Assembly: GCF_016907385.1 (NCBI RefSeq)
Contig: NZ_JAFBBU010000001.1
Span: 558,001-622,000 of the forward strand
Source of the DNA: Subtercola frigoramans
GTDB lineage: Bacteria; Actinomycetota; Actinomycetes; Actinomycetales; Microbacteriaceae
DNA: 64,000 bases
Reading direction: 5' to 3'
Shown here one piece after another: positions 19,229 to 27,455 of this stretch. How positions within the stretch are numbered: position 1 is the first letter of the stretch; each line of letters starts with the position of its first letter. Made by a program: the position numbers and the translations under genes. The notes beneath the pieces were generated by a model. The model was not told the origin of the DNA. It ran no database searches and saw nothing but the letters and a program-made list of their open reading frames with translations.

Positions 19229-21049
19229 ATGAGCAGAACAGACAGCTTGCAGAATGACTTCCGCTCGCGCGTTGTTCAGATTCTCGCCGTCGAAACCTCC
19301 ATTCGCTACGCCTTCTTTGCGCTGTTCGTCGACATCCAGCCGTCGTGGTTGCGACTGGTGCTCGGTTTTCTGTCGGTTGCGGCCATCATCGTTGCGATTC
19401 TGATTCGCAACCGCGAACTGACCTCGCACGTACCCGGCAGAATCCTGATCGTTGCCGCCATGATCGTGCTGGCGTTCGTCGGTTTTGTGATCACGTCGCC
19501 CGAGCTCGCGGTGATCGCCGCGTTCTCTCTGCTCGGGCTTGCCATGTCGGCCATTGCGCTCGACACGTTCCGGCCAGGAATGGCCATCGGGCTCGTCGGT
19601 CACGCACTGGCATTGCTCGTGCTCGGGTTTCGCAGCAGCACGATCATCGCCGCCTATCTCATCTATATCGGACTCGCCATCACGGCGACCTTCCTGATCG
19701 TGCGCCTCAGGGCCTTTCTCGAACTCGAGCGAGATGCCGCCCTGCAGCTTGCGCACACCGACCCACTGACGGGCCTGCTCAACAGGCGGGGCATGGAGAT
19801 CCAGGTACCCCTGCTCGATGCCGTGGCCCAGCGTGATGAGCAATTGCTCGGCTGCCTCGTGCTCGACCTCGACCACTTCAAGAAGGTCAACGACGCATTC
19901 GGCCACCGCACGGGCGACAGCGTTCTGTCGCGCACCGCTGAGACCATCCAGAGCACCATCAGGGCGGCCGACATCGCGGTTCGTACCGGCGGTGAAGAGT
20001 TCGCCGTGTTCTCGGTGGTGCGATCATCCACCGACCTCGCTCTGCTGGCCGAGCGCCTTCGGAGCAATCTCGCCTCGACTGAGCTCAAGCCCCATGTCAC
20101 AGCGAGCATCGGGGGAGCGATCGGCCGAGGCGGCTCTGCCGAAGAGATCTCATCGCTGTTCGAACTCGCCGACACCGTTCTGTTCACGGCCAAGAAGGCC
20201 GGCCGCAACACCGTTCGCATGTTCGACGGCTCACTCGGCAGGCCGCTGCCAGCGAGTGCGCTCACCGCGGACTACTCACGGTCGAAGGCGTCGGATGTCT
20301 CTGCCGCCATCAGGGATCGCACCGTGTTCGTGGTGTACCAGCCGATCGTCGATCTCGAAGCCGAACGTATCATCGGGTTCGAAGCACTGGCCCGCTTGAC
20401 CACGCCAGACGGCTCCAACATCATTCCGCCGATCGTGATCAGCGAGGCGCGCAAACAGGGCCTTCTCGACCGACTCACCATCGACATCGTCACGGACGCG
20501 TACCTCGCGATGGAGGAGTTCCTCGACATCGAACCGGGCGCGCCGACGCTGCACATCAACATCGAGGCCACACAGATCACGTCTCCCGAGCTGCTGGAGC
20601 ACCTTGAGACGATGCGGATGTCGCACCCCAGGGTGCAGCTGCGTCTGGAGTTCACCGAGGCGTCGATCAGCGACCTGAACACCGATGCGATCGAGCAGAT
20701 GAGGAGCCTCGCGCAGTCGGGGATATCGTTTGCGCTCGACGACTACGGGCAGGATCACGCCAGTGCCGCTGCCCTGCTGCGCATGCCGCTTCACACGGTG
20801 AAGATCGACAAGGTGTTTCTCGCCGATGAGACCAATCCGCGCCACAAGATCATTTTGAGTTCGGTGGCCCACCTCGTGAGCGACCTGCAGATGCACACCG
20901 TCGTAGAAGGTGTCGAGACGCAATCGGGTCACCAGACGCTGGTCGACCTCGGCATCACCCACGCCCAGGGTTATCTCTACGGTCGGCCACTGACTGCCGA
21001 AGACACGAAGGCGCGGCTCACCGACTCCGGCCTGACGATGTGGACCTGA
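19229..21049 (+). CDS. Membrane-bound GGDEF-EAL diguanylate cyclase/phosphodiesterase
   Basis: 606 residues from ATG 19229. About five to six membrane helices fill residues ~10-160. A GGDEF domain follows with the active-site variant GGEEF (VRTGGEEFAVF), which is catalytically competent in many cyclases. The C-terminal EAL domain has FEALARL, NIEATQ, EFTEAS, DDYG, KIDKVF and VVEGVET, so its main metal ligands and catalytic residues look intact. It probably turns cyclic di-GMP over in either direction. It is monocistronic and divergent from sufS. Confidence 0.94.
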   Translation: MSRTDSLQNDFRSRVVQILAVETSIRYAFFALFVDIQPSWLRLVLGFLSVAAIIVAILIRNRELTSHVPGRILIVAAMIVLAFVGFVITSPELAVIAAFSLLGLAMSAIALDTFRPGMAIGLVGHALALLVLGFRSSTIIAAYLIYIGLAITATFLIVRLRAFLELERDAALQLAHTDPLTGLLNRRGMEIQVPLLDAVAQRDEQLLGCLVLDLDHFKKVNDAFGHRTGDSVLSRTAETIQSTIRAADIAVRTGGEEFAVFSVVRSSTDLALLAERLRSNLASTELKPHVTASIGGAIGRGGSAEEISSLFELADTVLFTAKKAGRNTVRMFDGSLGRPLPASALTADYSRSKASDVSAAIRDRTVFVVYQPIVDLEAERIIGFEALARLTTPDGSNIIPPIVISEARKQGLLDRLTIDIVTDAYLAMEEFLDIEPGAPTLHINIEATQITSPELLEHLETMRMSHPRVQLRLEFTEASISDLNTDAIEQMRSLAQSGISFALDDYGQDHASAAALLRMPLHTVKIDKVFLADETNPRHKIILSSVAHLVSDLQMHTVVEGVETQSGHQTLVDLGITHAQGYLYGRPLTAEDTKARLTDSGLTMWT

Positions 21050-21069
21050 TCAGACGCTGCACCCAGGCC

Positions 21070-21159
21070 GCCGGTTGAATAGCACGAAGTACGGATCGAA
21101 ACTTGCGTCGGGGGGTGGGTTTCGATGTACGCGGCTGCACCCCGATTCTCAACCAGCGC
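21070..21159. repeat. Extragenic inverted repeat of the GGTTGAGTAG/GTATCGAAAC family
   Basis: Degenerate copy: GGTTGAATAGCACGAAG then ATCGAAAC on one side, and TTTCGATGTACGCGG then TCTCAACCAGC on the other. Close relatives lie at 24794-25050 and 39516-39702. Confidence 0.7.
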
Positions 21160-21309
21160 TCTGCGAGCGTGAGTCGACCCTCAACGACAGTCGAGTTACC
21201 TCTGGAATTTTGACGCGCCGACAGGTAGTATCGATATACGAACAGAAGTTCGACAGGCGAACATCGGCTAGCGTGACCCGACAGCAGCCTCACCCAGCGG
21301 AGAGTGACG

Positions 21310-22008
21310 ATGATTTCAAAGACGAGTGAGAGTGCTGCGGCCGCCCTGGCCGACATTCCAGACGGCGCCACGATCATGATCGGCGGTTTCGGCCTCGCCG
21401 GGCAACCCGTCGAATTGATCGAAGCCCTGCTGGATCAGGGCTCCACCGGCCTCACGGTGGTGAGCAACAACGCAGGCAACGGGGACAGCGGCCTCGCGGC
21501 CCTGCTGAAGGCCGGGCGGGTGAACAAGATCCTCTGCTCGTTCCCGCGGCAGACCGATTCCTACGTGTTCGACGCCCTCTATCGTGCCGGCGAGATCGAG
21601 CTCGAACTCGTTCCGCAGGGCAACCTCGCGGAGCGCATCCGTGCGGCCGGAGCGGGAATCGGCGCCTTCTTCAGCCCGACCGGGTACGGCACTCAGCTCG
21701 CTGAGGGCAAGGAAACGCGTGTCATCGACGGGCGAGGGTACGTGCTCGAGCATCCGATCACCGCCGATTTCGCGCTCATCAGTGCGTACCGGGCCGATCG
21801 GCTGGGAAACCTGACGTACCGCAAGACCTCGCGCAATTTCGGGCCGATCATGGCAAGCGCGGCGACGACCACGGTGGCCCAGGTCGACCGTATCGTTCCG
21901 CTCGGCGAGATCGACCCCGAGAACGTCGTCACTCCGGGCATCTACGTGGACCGCGTGGTCGAGACCGGTGACCGATTCGAGAAAGAGGAGTGGGCCGATG
22001 TCAGGTAA
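21310..22008 (+). CDS. pcaI: 3-oxoacid CoA-transferase subunit A
   Basis: 232 residues from ATG 21310, preceded by GGAGAG. The CoA-transferase I subunit A pattern is clear (IPDGATIMIGGFGLAGQP, VVSNNAGNGDSGLAALL, GTQLAEGKETRVIDGRGYVLE). With subunit B it transfers CoA from succinyl-CoA to a 3-oxoacid. The next genes encode subunit B and a thiolase, the order seen in beta-ketoadipate pathway operons, so 3-oxoadipate is the likely substrate; acetoacetate is the alternative. It overlaps subunit B by 11 bp. Confidence 0.9.
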   Translation: MISKTSESAAAALADIPDGATIMIGGFGLAGQPVELIEALLDQGSTGLTVVSNNAGNGDSGLAALLKAGRVNKILCSFPRQTDSYVFDALYRAGEIELELVPQGNLAERIRAAGAGIGAFFSPTGYGTQLAEGKETRVIDGRGYVLEHPITADFALISAYRADRLGNLTYRKTSRNFGPIMASAATTTVAQVDRIVPLGEIDPENVVTPGIYVDRVVETGDRFEKEEWADVR

Positions 22009-22663
22009 CTCATGGACACGACGACAGATCGCAGAGCGATTGGCTGCCGACGTACCCGACGGTGCGTACATGAACCTCGGAATCGGGCTCCCGACGCTGG
22101 TCTCGAACTACCTGCCGAGCGATCGAGAGATCATCCTGCACACCGAGAACGGCATGCTGGGCATGGGCCCGGAGGCCGAGCAGGGCCACATCGACCCTGA
22201 CCTCATCAACGCCGGCAAGCTCCCGGTGACCGAGCTGCCGGGGGCGTCGTACTTCCACCACGGCGACTCGTTCGGGATGATGCGCGGCGGTCACCTCGAC
22301 CTCTGCGTTCTCGGGGCATTTCAGGTCTCGGAAACGGGTGATCTCTCCAACTGGAGCACGGGAGCCCCCGATGCCATCCCGGCCGTTGGGGGAGCGATGG
22401 ACCTCGCGATCGGCGCCAAGAAGGTCTACGTCATGATGGAGCTCGCCAGCAAAGACGGCCGCTCCAAACTCGTCGAGACCTGTACCTACCCGCTCACGGG
22501 TCTCGCCTGCGTCGACCGCCTGTACACCGATCGTGCCATCTTCGAACTCGGCCCCGACGGCGCTGCGGTGATCGAACTGGTCGGCGAGACGACCGTCGAC
22601 GAATTGCGGGAACTCACCGGGCTCGCGCTGCGCGACGCGACCTCAGCCGCGGCGACCCAATAG
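21998..22663 (+). CDS. pcaJ: 3-oxoacid CoA-transferase subunit B
   Basis: 221 residues from ATG 21998 (AAAGAGGAG at 21982-21990). The catalytic Glu50 lies in LHTENGMLGMGP, and SYFHHGDSFGMMRGGHLD is typical of subunit B. It forms the active enzyme with the overlapping subunit A. The stop is followed directly by four 18-bp repeats before the thiolase gene. Confidence 0.92.
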   Translation: MSGNSWTRRQIAERLAADVPDGAYMNLGIGLPTLVSNYLPSDREIILHTENGMLGMGPEAEQGHIDPDLINAGKLPVTELPGASYFHHGDSFGMMRGGHLDLCVLGAFQVSETGDLSNWSTGAPDAIPAVGGAMDLAIGAKKVYVMMELASKDGRSKLVETCTYPLTGLACVDRLYTDRAIFELGPDGAAVIELVGETTVDELRELTGLALRDATSAAATQ

Positions 22664-22734
22664 GGCCAGGCGAACACCGCGGGCCAGGCCAACACCGCGG
22701 CCGGGCGAACACCGCAGGCCACGCGAACACCGCA
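22664..22734. repeat. 18-bp tandem repeat, four imperfect units
   Basis: Units of the form GGGCCAGGCGAACACCGC, 18, 18, 17 and 18 bp long, start right after the pcaJ stop codon. Confidence 0.75.
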
Positions 22735-22775
22735 AACCAGACACACACTCCAGCACAACAGAAAGGTGCCCTCGA

Positions 22776-23945
22776 ATGACCGAGAGCTTCATCTACGACG
22801 GTATCCGTACTCCCGTCGGCCGGTTCGGCAAATCCCTCGCCGGTGTGCGCCCCGACGACCTCGCAGCCCACGTCGTGTCAGAGCTCGTGAAGCGCCACCC
22901 CACGCTTGACACAGCGACGATCGACGACGTCTTTCTCGGCGACGCGAATGCCGCGGGCGAAGACAACCGCAATGTGGCGCGTATGGCCAGCCTTCTGGCA
23001 GGTCTTCCGACCTCTGTGCCCGGTGTGACTGTCAACCGTCTCTGCGGCTCGGGCCTCGAAGCGGCCATCCAGGCCAGTCGAGCGGTGGAGGCGGGTGACG
23101 CCGACCTCATTCTCGCGGGCGGGGTCGAATCGATGAGCCGCGCACCCTGGGTGCTGCTGAAGCCCGAGCGTGCGTACCCGGCAGGTTCCGAGACGTTGCA
23201 CTCGACCACGCTGGGCTGGCGGATGGTGAACCCGGCGATGCCCTCCGAGTGGACGATTCCCCTGGGTGAGACGGCGGAGATCCTCGCCGACCGCTATTCC
23301 ATCTCGCGCGAGGAGCAGGACGACTTCGCCGTTCGCAGTCACCAGCGTGCCGACGCTGCGTGGAACGCTGGCATCTACGACGACGAGGTCGTGCTCGTGC
23401 CCGGAACCACGCTCGCGCGTGACGAAGGTATTCGTGCCGACTCGAGCAGGGCATCCCTTGCGACGTTGAAGCCGGCATTCCGCCGCGACGGTTCGGTCAC
23501 GGCCGGCAACTCGTCACCGCTGAACGACGGAGCGGCTGCGATGTTCATCGGTCGCGAAGGTGCGCTCGACGCGCAGCCGCTGGCCCGCATCGTTTCGCGC
23601 GCCGTCGCAGGAAACGACCCGAACATCTTCGGCATCGCTCCCGTTGAGGCGGCGAACAAGGCGCTGGCGAGGGCCGGAAAGACCTGGGCCGATGTCGACG
23701 TGGTCGAACTCAACGAAGCCTTCGCGGCGCAGTCGCTGGCCTGCCTGAAGCTGTGGCCGGAACTCGACCCCGAGAAGGTCAACGTCGACGGCGGAGCGAT
23801 TGCCATCGGGCATCCGCTCGGTGCATCGGGCGCACGCATTCTGTTACACCTCGCCCGTTCACTCGAGCGTCGGGGTGGGGGAGTCGGCGTCGCGGCGATC
23901 TGCATCGGAGTCGGGCAGGGTCTTGCCGTCGTGCTCGAGCGCTGA
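22776..23945 (+). CDS. pcaF: Thiolase (beta-ketoadipyl-CoA / acetyl-CoA acyltransferase)
   Basis: 389 residues from ATG 22776 (GAAAGG upstream). Nucleophile Cys90 (TVNRLCGSGLEA), the His of GHPLGASGAR and the second Cys in CIGVGQG are all present. It cleaves a 3-oxoacyl-CoA to acetyl-CoA plus a shortened acyl-CoA. Downstream of the CoA-transferase subunits and upstream of an IclR regulator, the most likely substrate is 3-oxoadipyl-CoA, giving succinyl-CoA and acetyl-CoA. Confidence 0.93.
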   Translation: MTESFIYDGIRTPVGRFGKSLAGVRPDDLAAHVVSELVKRHPTLDTATIDDVFLGDANAAGEDNRNVARMASLLAGLPTSVPGVTVNRLCGSGLEAAIQASRAVEAGDADLILAGGVESMSRAPWVLLKPERAYPAGSETLHSTTLGWRMVNPAMPSEWTIPLGETAEILADRYSISREEQDDFAVRSHQRADAAWNAGIYDDEVVLVPGTTLARDEGIRADSSRASLATLKPAFRRDGSVTAGNSSPLNDGAAAMFIGREGALDAQPLARIVSRAVAGNDPNIFGIAPVEAANKALARAGKTWADVDVVELNEAFAAQSLACLKLWPELDPEKVNVDGGAIAIGHPLGASGARILLHLARSLERRGGGVGVAAICIGVGQGLAVVLER

Positions 23946-23968
23946 GGCGTGTGGTTCCAGCCGATAGC

Positions 23969-24790
23969 ATGACTGGCGTGCAGGCCGAGCAGCAAGATCC
24001 CAGTCCAGTGAGCGAACTGCCCGAGCCGAGTGACCAGTACGTGCAGTCGCTGGTTCGCGGTCTGACCGTCATTCGCGCCTTCGATGCCGATCACCCGGCC
24101 ATGACGCTCAGCGAGATCGCCGCGCAGACCTCGCTGACCAGGGCGACCGCCCGGCGTTTTCTGCTGACGCTCGTCGAGGTCGGGTACATGCAGACCGATG
24201 GGCGACTCTTCACGCTCACACCGAGGGTGCTCGAGCTCGGGTTCAGCTACCTCTCGGCCCTCACCCTGCCGCAGGTCGCCCAGCCCTACCTCGAGCAGCT
24301 CTCCCGCGAGACGGGCGAATCCAGCTCGGCTTCGGTGCTCGATGGCGGCGACATCGTCTACGTGGCGAGGGTCGCCGTGCGGCGCATCATGAGCGTCACG
24401 ATCAGCGTCGGCACCCGCTTCGAGGCGTACACCACGTCGATGGGGCGCGTGCTGCTCGCAGGCCTCGCACCGGATGATCTGCTCGCCCACCTCGACCTCG
24501 TGACGTTCTCGCAGAAGACCCCGCGTTCCATCGATACCCGGCCCGCTCTGCTCGCCGAACTCGACCGGGTACGCGAGCAGGGCTTCGCGCTTGTGGACCA
24601 GGAGCTCGAGATCGGGCTGCGGTCGATGGCGGTGCCCGTGTTCGACGCCTCCGCGCGCGTGGTGGCGGCGATCAACGTGTCAGTCTCGGCCGGCACGCGC
24701 ACGCCGGAGGAGATGAGGGCGACGCTGCTCGCGCCCCTGCGTCACGCGGCTACCGAGATCAGCGCGAGCCTGGCCGCGGCCCGTCGCTAG
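23969..24790 (+). CDS. IclR-family regulator, PcaR-like
   Basis: 273 residues from ATG 23969 (GTG 23978 is an alternative). The N-terminal winged helix is MTLSEIAAQTSLTRATARRFLLTL. The C-terminal effector domain has SSSASVLDGGDIVYVARV, GTRFEAYTTSMGRVLLA and the G(F/Y)ALVDQELEIGLRS signature. Most IclR proteins of this branch regulate aromatic or beta-ketoadipate genes, which fits its place at the end of the CoA-transferase/thiolase operon. Confidence 0.92.
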   Translation: MTGVQAEQQDPSPVSELPEPSDQYVQSLVRGLTVIRAFDADHPAMTLSEIAAQTSLTRATARRFLLTLVEVGYMQTDGRLFTLTPRVLELGFSYLSALTLPQVAQPYLEQLSRETGESSSASVLDGGDIVYVARVAVRRIMSVTISVGTRFEAYTTSMGRVLLAGLAPDDLLAHLDLVTFSQKTPRSIDTRPALLAELDRVREQGFALVDQELEIGLRSMAVPVFDASARVVAAINVSVSAGTRTPEEMRATLLAPLRHAATEISASLAAARR

Positions 24791-24793
24791 GAG

Positions 24794-25050
24794 TTTCGAT
24801 ACACGCGGCCGCGCCCCGCTACTTGAACCGCCGGTTGAGTAGGTGAGCGCGGCGGGCGCCCTGAACGGGCGCTCGCTTTGAGCGCGGCACGCCGCTACGC
24901 CGGTTGAGTAGCACGTAGTGCGTATCGAAACCCCCACGCGCAACGGGTTTCGATACACGCGGCTGTGCCCCGTTACTCAACCAGCGGTGCGCGTGCCGCG
25001 CTTTGAGCGAGCGCCCGTTCAGGGCGCCCGCTGCGCTCACTTACTCAACC
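24794..25050. repeat. Large composite inverted repeat of the GTATCGAAAC family
   Basis: A 60-bp arm (24833-24892) and its near-perfect inverse (24991-25050) flank an inner palindrome carrying GGTTGAGTAG..GTATCGAAAC and GTTTCGATACACGCGG..CTCAACC. A further half unit begins at 24794. The right edge reaches into the neighbouring phosphatase gene and supplies its stop codon. Confidence 0.85.
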
Positions 25051-25710
25051 AGCGGGGCGAACGCCAGCGGTCGGGTCGGGAGCCGAGGCATCTTCGAGGC
25101 TCGCGCCGCCGATGGGCTCGTCGGCCCAGTAGGTAGTCACCCAGCCCTCGACCGCCGAGCCCTCAAGGACGACGACTGCCGTGTTCTCGAGCAGGTGCGT
25201 CCTGCTGAACTCGGCGTCGATGTTCTGCGACGCGTACGACGCCCAGGTGCGGATGGCGGCACCGTGGCTGACCACCGCGATGGTTCCCTTGGGGTGTGCA
25301 GTGGCGACCTGCTCGATAGCCGCCGTGTAGCGGGCATAGAACTCGTTGCCGTCTTCGCCGCCCGGGATGCGCGCGTCGAAATCGCCCCACCAGGAGAAGA
25401 TCGTGCCCATGTAGGTGCGGATCGCCTCCTCGTCGGAGCGCTGCTCGAGGTCTCCGGCGTCGATCTCGTGGATTCCATCGAGCACCACCGGCACCAGGCC
25501 CCGCGCGAGAGCGAGTGGCGCTGCTGTCTCGTGGGTGCGCTGCATCGTCGAGACGTAGATCGCGTCGATCGGGATCGACCCGAGTGAATCGGGGATGGCA
25601 GCGGCTTGCCGCTTGCCGAGTGGAGTGAGCCCCGGCCCCGGAATCGCCGTGCCGAGCGCGCCGTTCACGTTGTCGATGGTCTGGCCGTGTCTGATCAGGA
25701 GTAATCGCAT
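25045..25710 (-). CDS. Histidine phosphatase family protein
   Basis: 221 residues from ATG 25710. The phosphohistidine motif RHGQT (LLLIRHGQT) and the second catalytic His (VVSHGAAIRTW) are present, placing it in the phosphoglycerate-mutase-like superfamily; the substrate is unknown. The TGA stop comes from the GGTTGAGTAA at the edge of the extragenic repeat, so the present C-terminus (ASAPDPTAGVRPAG) may have been reset by that insertion. Confidence 0.9.
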   Translation of the reverse strand: MRLLLIRHGQTIDNVNGALGTAIPGPGLTPLGKRQAAAIPDSLGSIPIDAIYVSTMQRTHETAAPLALARGLVPVVLDGIHEIDAGDLEQRSDEEAIRTYMGTIFSWWGDFDARIPGGEDGNEFYARYTAAIEQVATAHPKGTIAVVSHGAAIRTWASYASQNIDAEFSRTHLLENTAVVVLEGSAVEGWVTTYWADEPIGGASLEDASAPDPTAGVRPAG

Positions 25711-25791
25711 CAGAACCAGCCTAGAACGTCTCGGTGAACCGCATTGCCGGGCACGGCCCGGAGAACCAGCCGACCCGCAGTGCTGGCACTA

Positions 25792-26661
25792 CTACGCGGT
25801 GATTCCGTTGGCGTCGAGCGAGTCGGCGACAATCGTCAGGCCCTGCAGGCCCGGCATCTTCGCGATGTGGGCGTCGATGGCGTTGACCGCCTTTCGACCT
25901 TCGGGGCCACCGAAGATGTGCCCCATCACGTGCTTGACTTCGGTCTTGTCCATGATGGTCGAGCCGACCGGTCCCCAGAACTTGCCGAGCGCGAACCGCG
26001 CGAACTTCTGGGCGACGACGCTCTTACCGAGGCGCTCCCGAGCCTGCGTTGCATAGAAGGCCACGTGCCGCGCCTCCTGCATTGCGATGCGCTTCAGGAG
26101 CTCGGCGAGCACCGGGTTGCCTTCGATTTCGGCAAGGCGCTTGTAGGCGGCGACGGCCGACCACTCGTTTGCCGCACCCCAGATCATGTGCACGCCGATG
26201 AAGTCCTTGCCCACGAGGTTCGAGAGCACGGACTGTTTCACGGGGTCGATCCGGTCTTTCCAGCCCAGTTTCAATCGCTTCGACTTGAGTTCATCGAACT
26301 CGAGCACGATGTCGTGCATACGCAGCACATCGGCGAGCGCCTCGCCATGCCAGAACTCCTCGCGGTTCCACATGGTCATGAAGCCGGTCACGTCGGAATC
26401 GCGGTGTGAGGGTGTGACGAGCATGTCACGCATGTAGCAGACGGTGTGATATTCCACATCGGCCATATATCGAATTACGCGCAGGGTGTCAGGAGGCAGG
26501 GGATTCGTTCGGAAGTCCTCGAAGTCGAGATCTTCCCAGGCGACGTTCTTCGAGGTCTTGGTGTAGTTGTCGATATCGAAGGCCATGAGCGTGTGAGAGG
26601 GGCTTGCTGTGAAGCGAAGCTCCTCGTCCTCCTCTTGAATAGAACCGGCTTGTGCGTTCAT
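25792..26661 (-). CDS. Ferritin-like di-iron protein, acyl-ACP-desaturase type
   Basis: 289 residues from ATG 26661. The four-helix di-iron ligand set is complete: Glu70 (DVEYH), Glu102 and His105 in REEFWHG, Glu166 (AANEW) and Glu196 with His199 in QEARH. This E..ExxH..E..ExxH pattern is that of soluble ferritin-like desaturases and related oxygenases, which use O2 to desaturate or hydroxylate acyl chains. The gene ends the lipid operon, 71 bp downstream of a PlsC-type gene. A second, ligand-poor paralogue heads the same operon (31388-32263). A role in modifying ether-linked chains is my inference; it could instead be a fatty-acid desaturase or hydroxylase. Confidence 0.85.
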   Translation of the reverse strand: MNAQAGSIQEEDEELRFTASPSHTLMAFDIDNYTKTSKNVAWEDLDFEDFRTNPLPPDTLRVIRYMADVEYHTVCYMRDMLVTPSHRDSDVTGFMTMWNREEFWHGEALADVLRMHDIVLEFDELKSKRLKLGWKDRIDPVKQSVLSNLVGKDFIGVHMIWGAANEWSAVAAYKRLAEIEGNPVLAELLKRIAMQEARHVAFYATQARERLGKSVVAQKFARFALGKFWGPVGSTIMDKTEVKHVMGHIFGGPEGRKAVNAIDAHIAKMPGLQGLTIVADSLDANGITA

Positions 26662-26732
26662 CCGGGTTGGTCTGGCTGGGTTGATCTATGCCTATTGTGC
26701 GATAGCTTGCTGAATTACCGGTGTTGCTTGGG

Positions 26733-27455
26733 TCAAGTCCACACTTGGCGTCGAGTTTGACGCTCGGGCTTTGTTGCATTCCAGACTCGACGCCAATGGG
26801 CGGCTGTCTCGTCTGTTCCCGTGTCGGGCAGTGAACCCTCGGCCTGTGCGCGAAGGGCGCCGTACCAGCCGAGTTTCGCCTCGGCCATTCCGAGCGTGAT
26901 GGCTTGGACGATCGAGGCATTCACTGCAGAGGGTTCGTCGCCGGCCGCCGTGTGGATTGGTGCGCCGAAGACGACGGTGACCGAGTGGCCACCCGATTCG
27001 GGCAGAACGCGCCACGGCGGCAATGCACGAAAGGTGCCGACCAGTGCCACGGGCACGATGGTGACACCCGACCGGATGCCCAGCCGCGCCGCCCCGAGAT
27101 CGAACTCCGTCATCGAGCCGTCGTCGGAGCGCTGCCGCTCGGGAAAGAGCAGAACGCTGACGCCGTGGTGCAGTAGCGCGCTGAGGCGCGACACCGAGCG
27201 GAGCCCGCGAGCACGGTCGGCCAGGCCGAGCAGGCCGTGATGCGGCTCGACAGCCACGGAGACGAGCTGCGGAGCGTACTCGCGCACGAGCTCACCCACC
27301 AACGCAGCATCCAGTTCACTCGGGTGGTTTGCCACGAAGAGGTACGGACCCGGGTGGTCTGCCAGCTGGTCGAGCCCACGAACGACAGGGTCGACAGCGA
27401 GGCGCACGGCAAGAGCCGAAGCCCTGCCGAGCCCTGTACCGGGCGTGTGCTTCAT
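26733..27455 (-). CDS. PlsC-type acyltransferase
   Basis: 240 residues. The HX4D catalytic motif is present (VANHPSELDAAL). The second motif, usually FPEGTRS, is FPERQRS, so a conserved Gly-Thr pair is changed. The family moves acyl groups onto glycerophosphate-type acceptors at the membrane. Its ATG overlaps the stop of the LarA-like gene by one base, so it is part of the operon running from 32263 down to 25792. It is one of two PlsC-type proteins in this lipid locus; which acceptor it uses is unknown. Confidence 0.87.
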   Translation of the reverse strand: MKHTPGTGLGRASALAVRLAVDPVVRGLDQLADHPGPYLFVANHPSELDAALVGELVREYAPQLVSVAVEPHHGLLGLADRARGLRSVSRLSALLHHGVSVLLFPERQRSDDGSMTEFDLGAARLGIRSGVTIVPVALVGTFRALPPWRVLPESGGHSVTVVFGAPIHTAAGDEPSAVNASIVQAITLGMAEAKLGWYGALRAQAEGSLPDTGTDETAAHWRRVWNATKPERQTRRQVWT

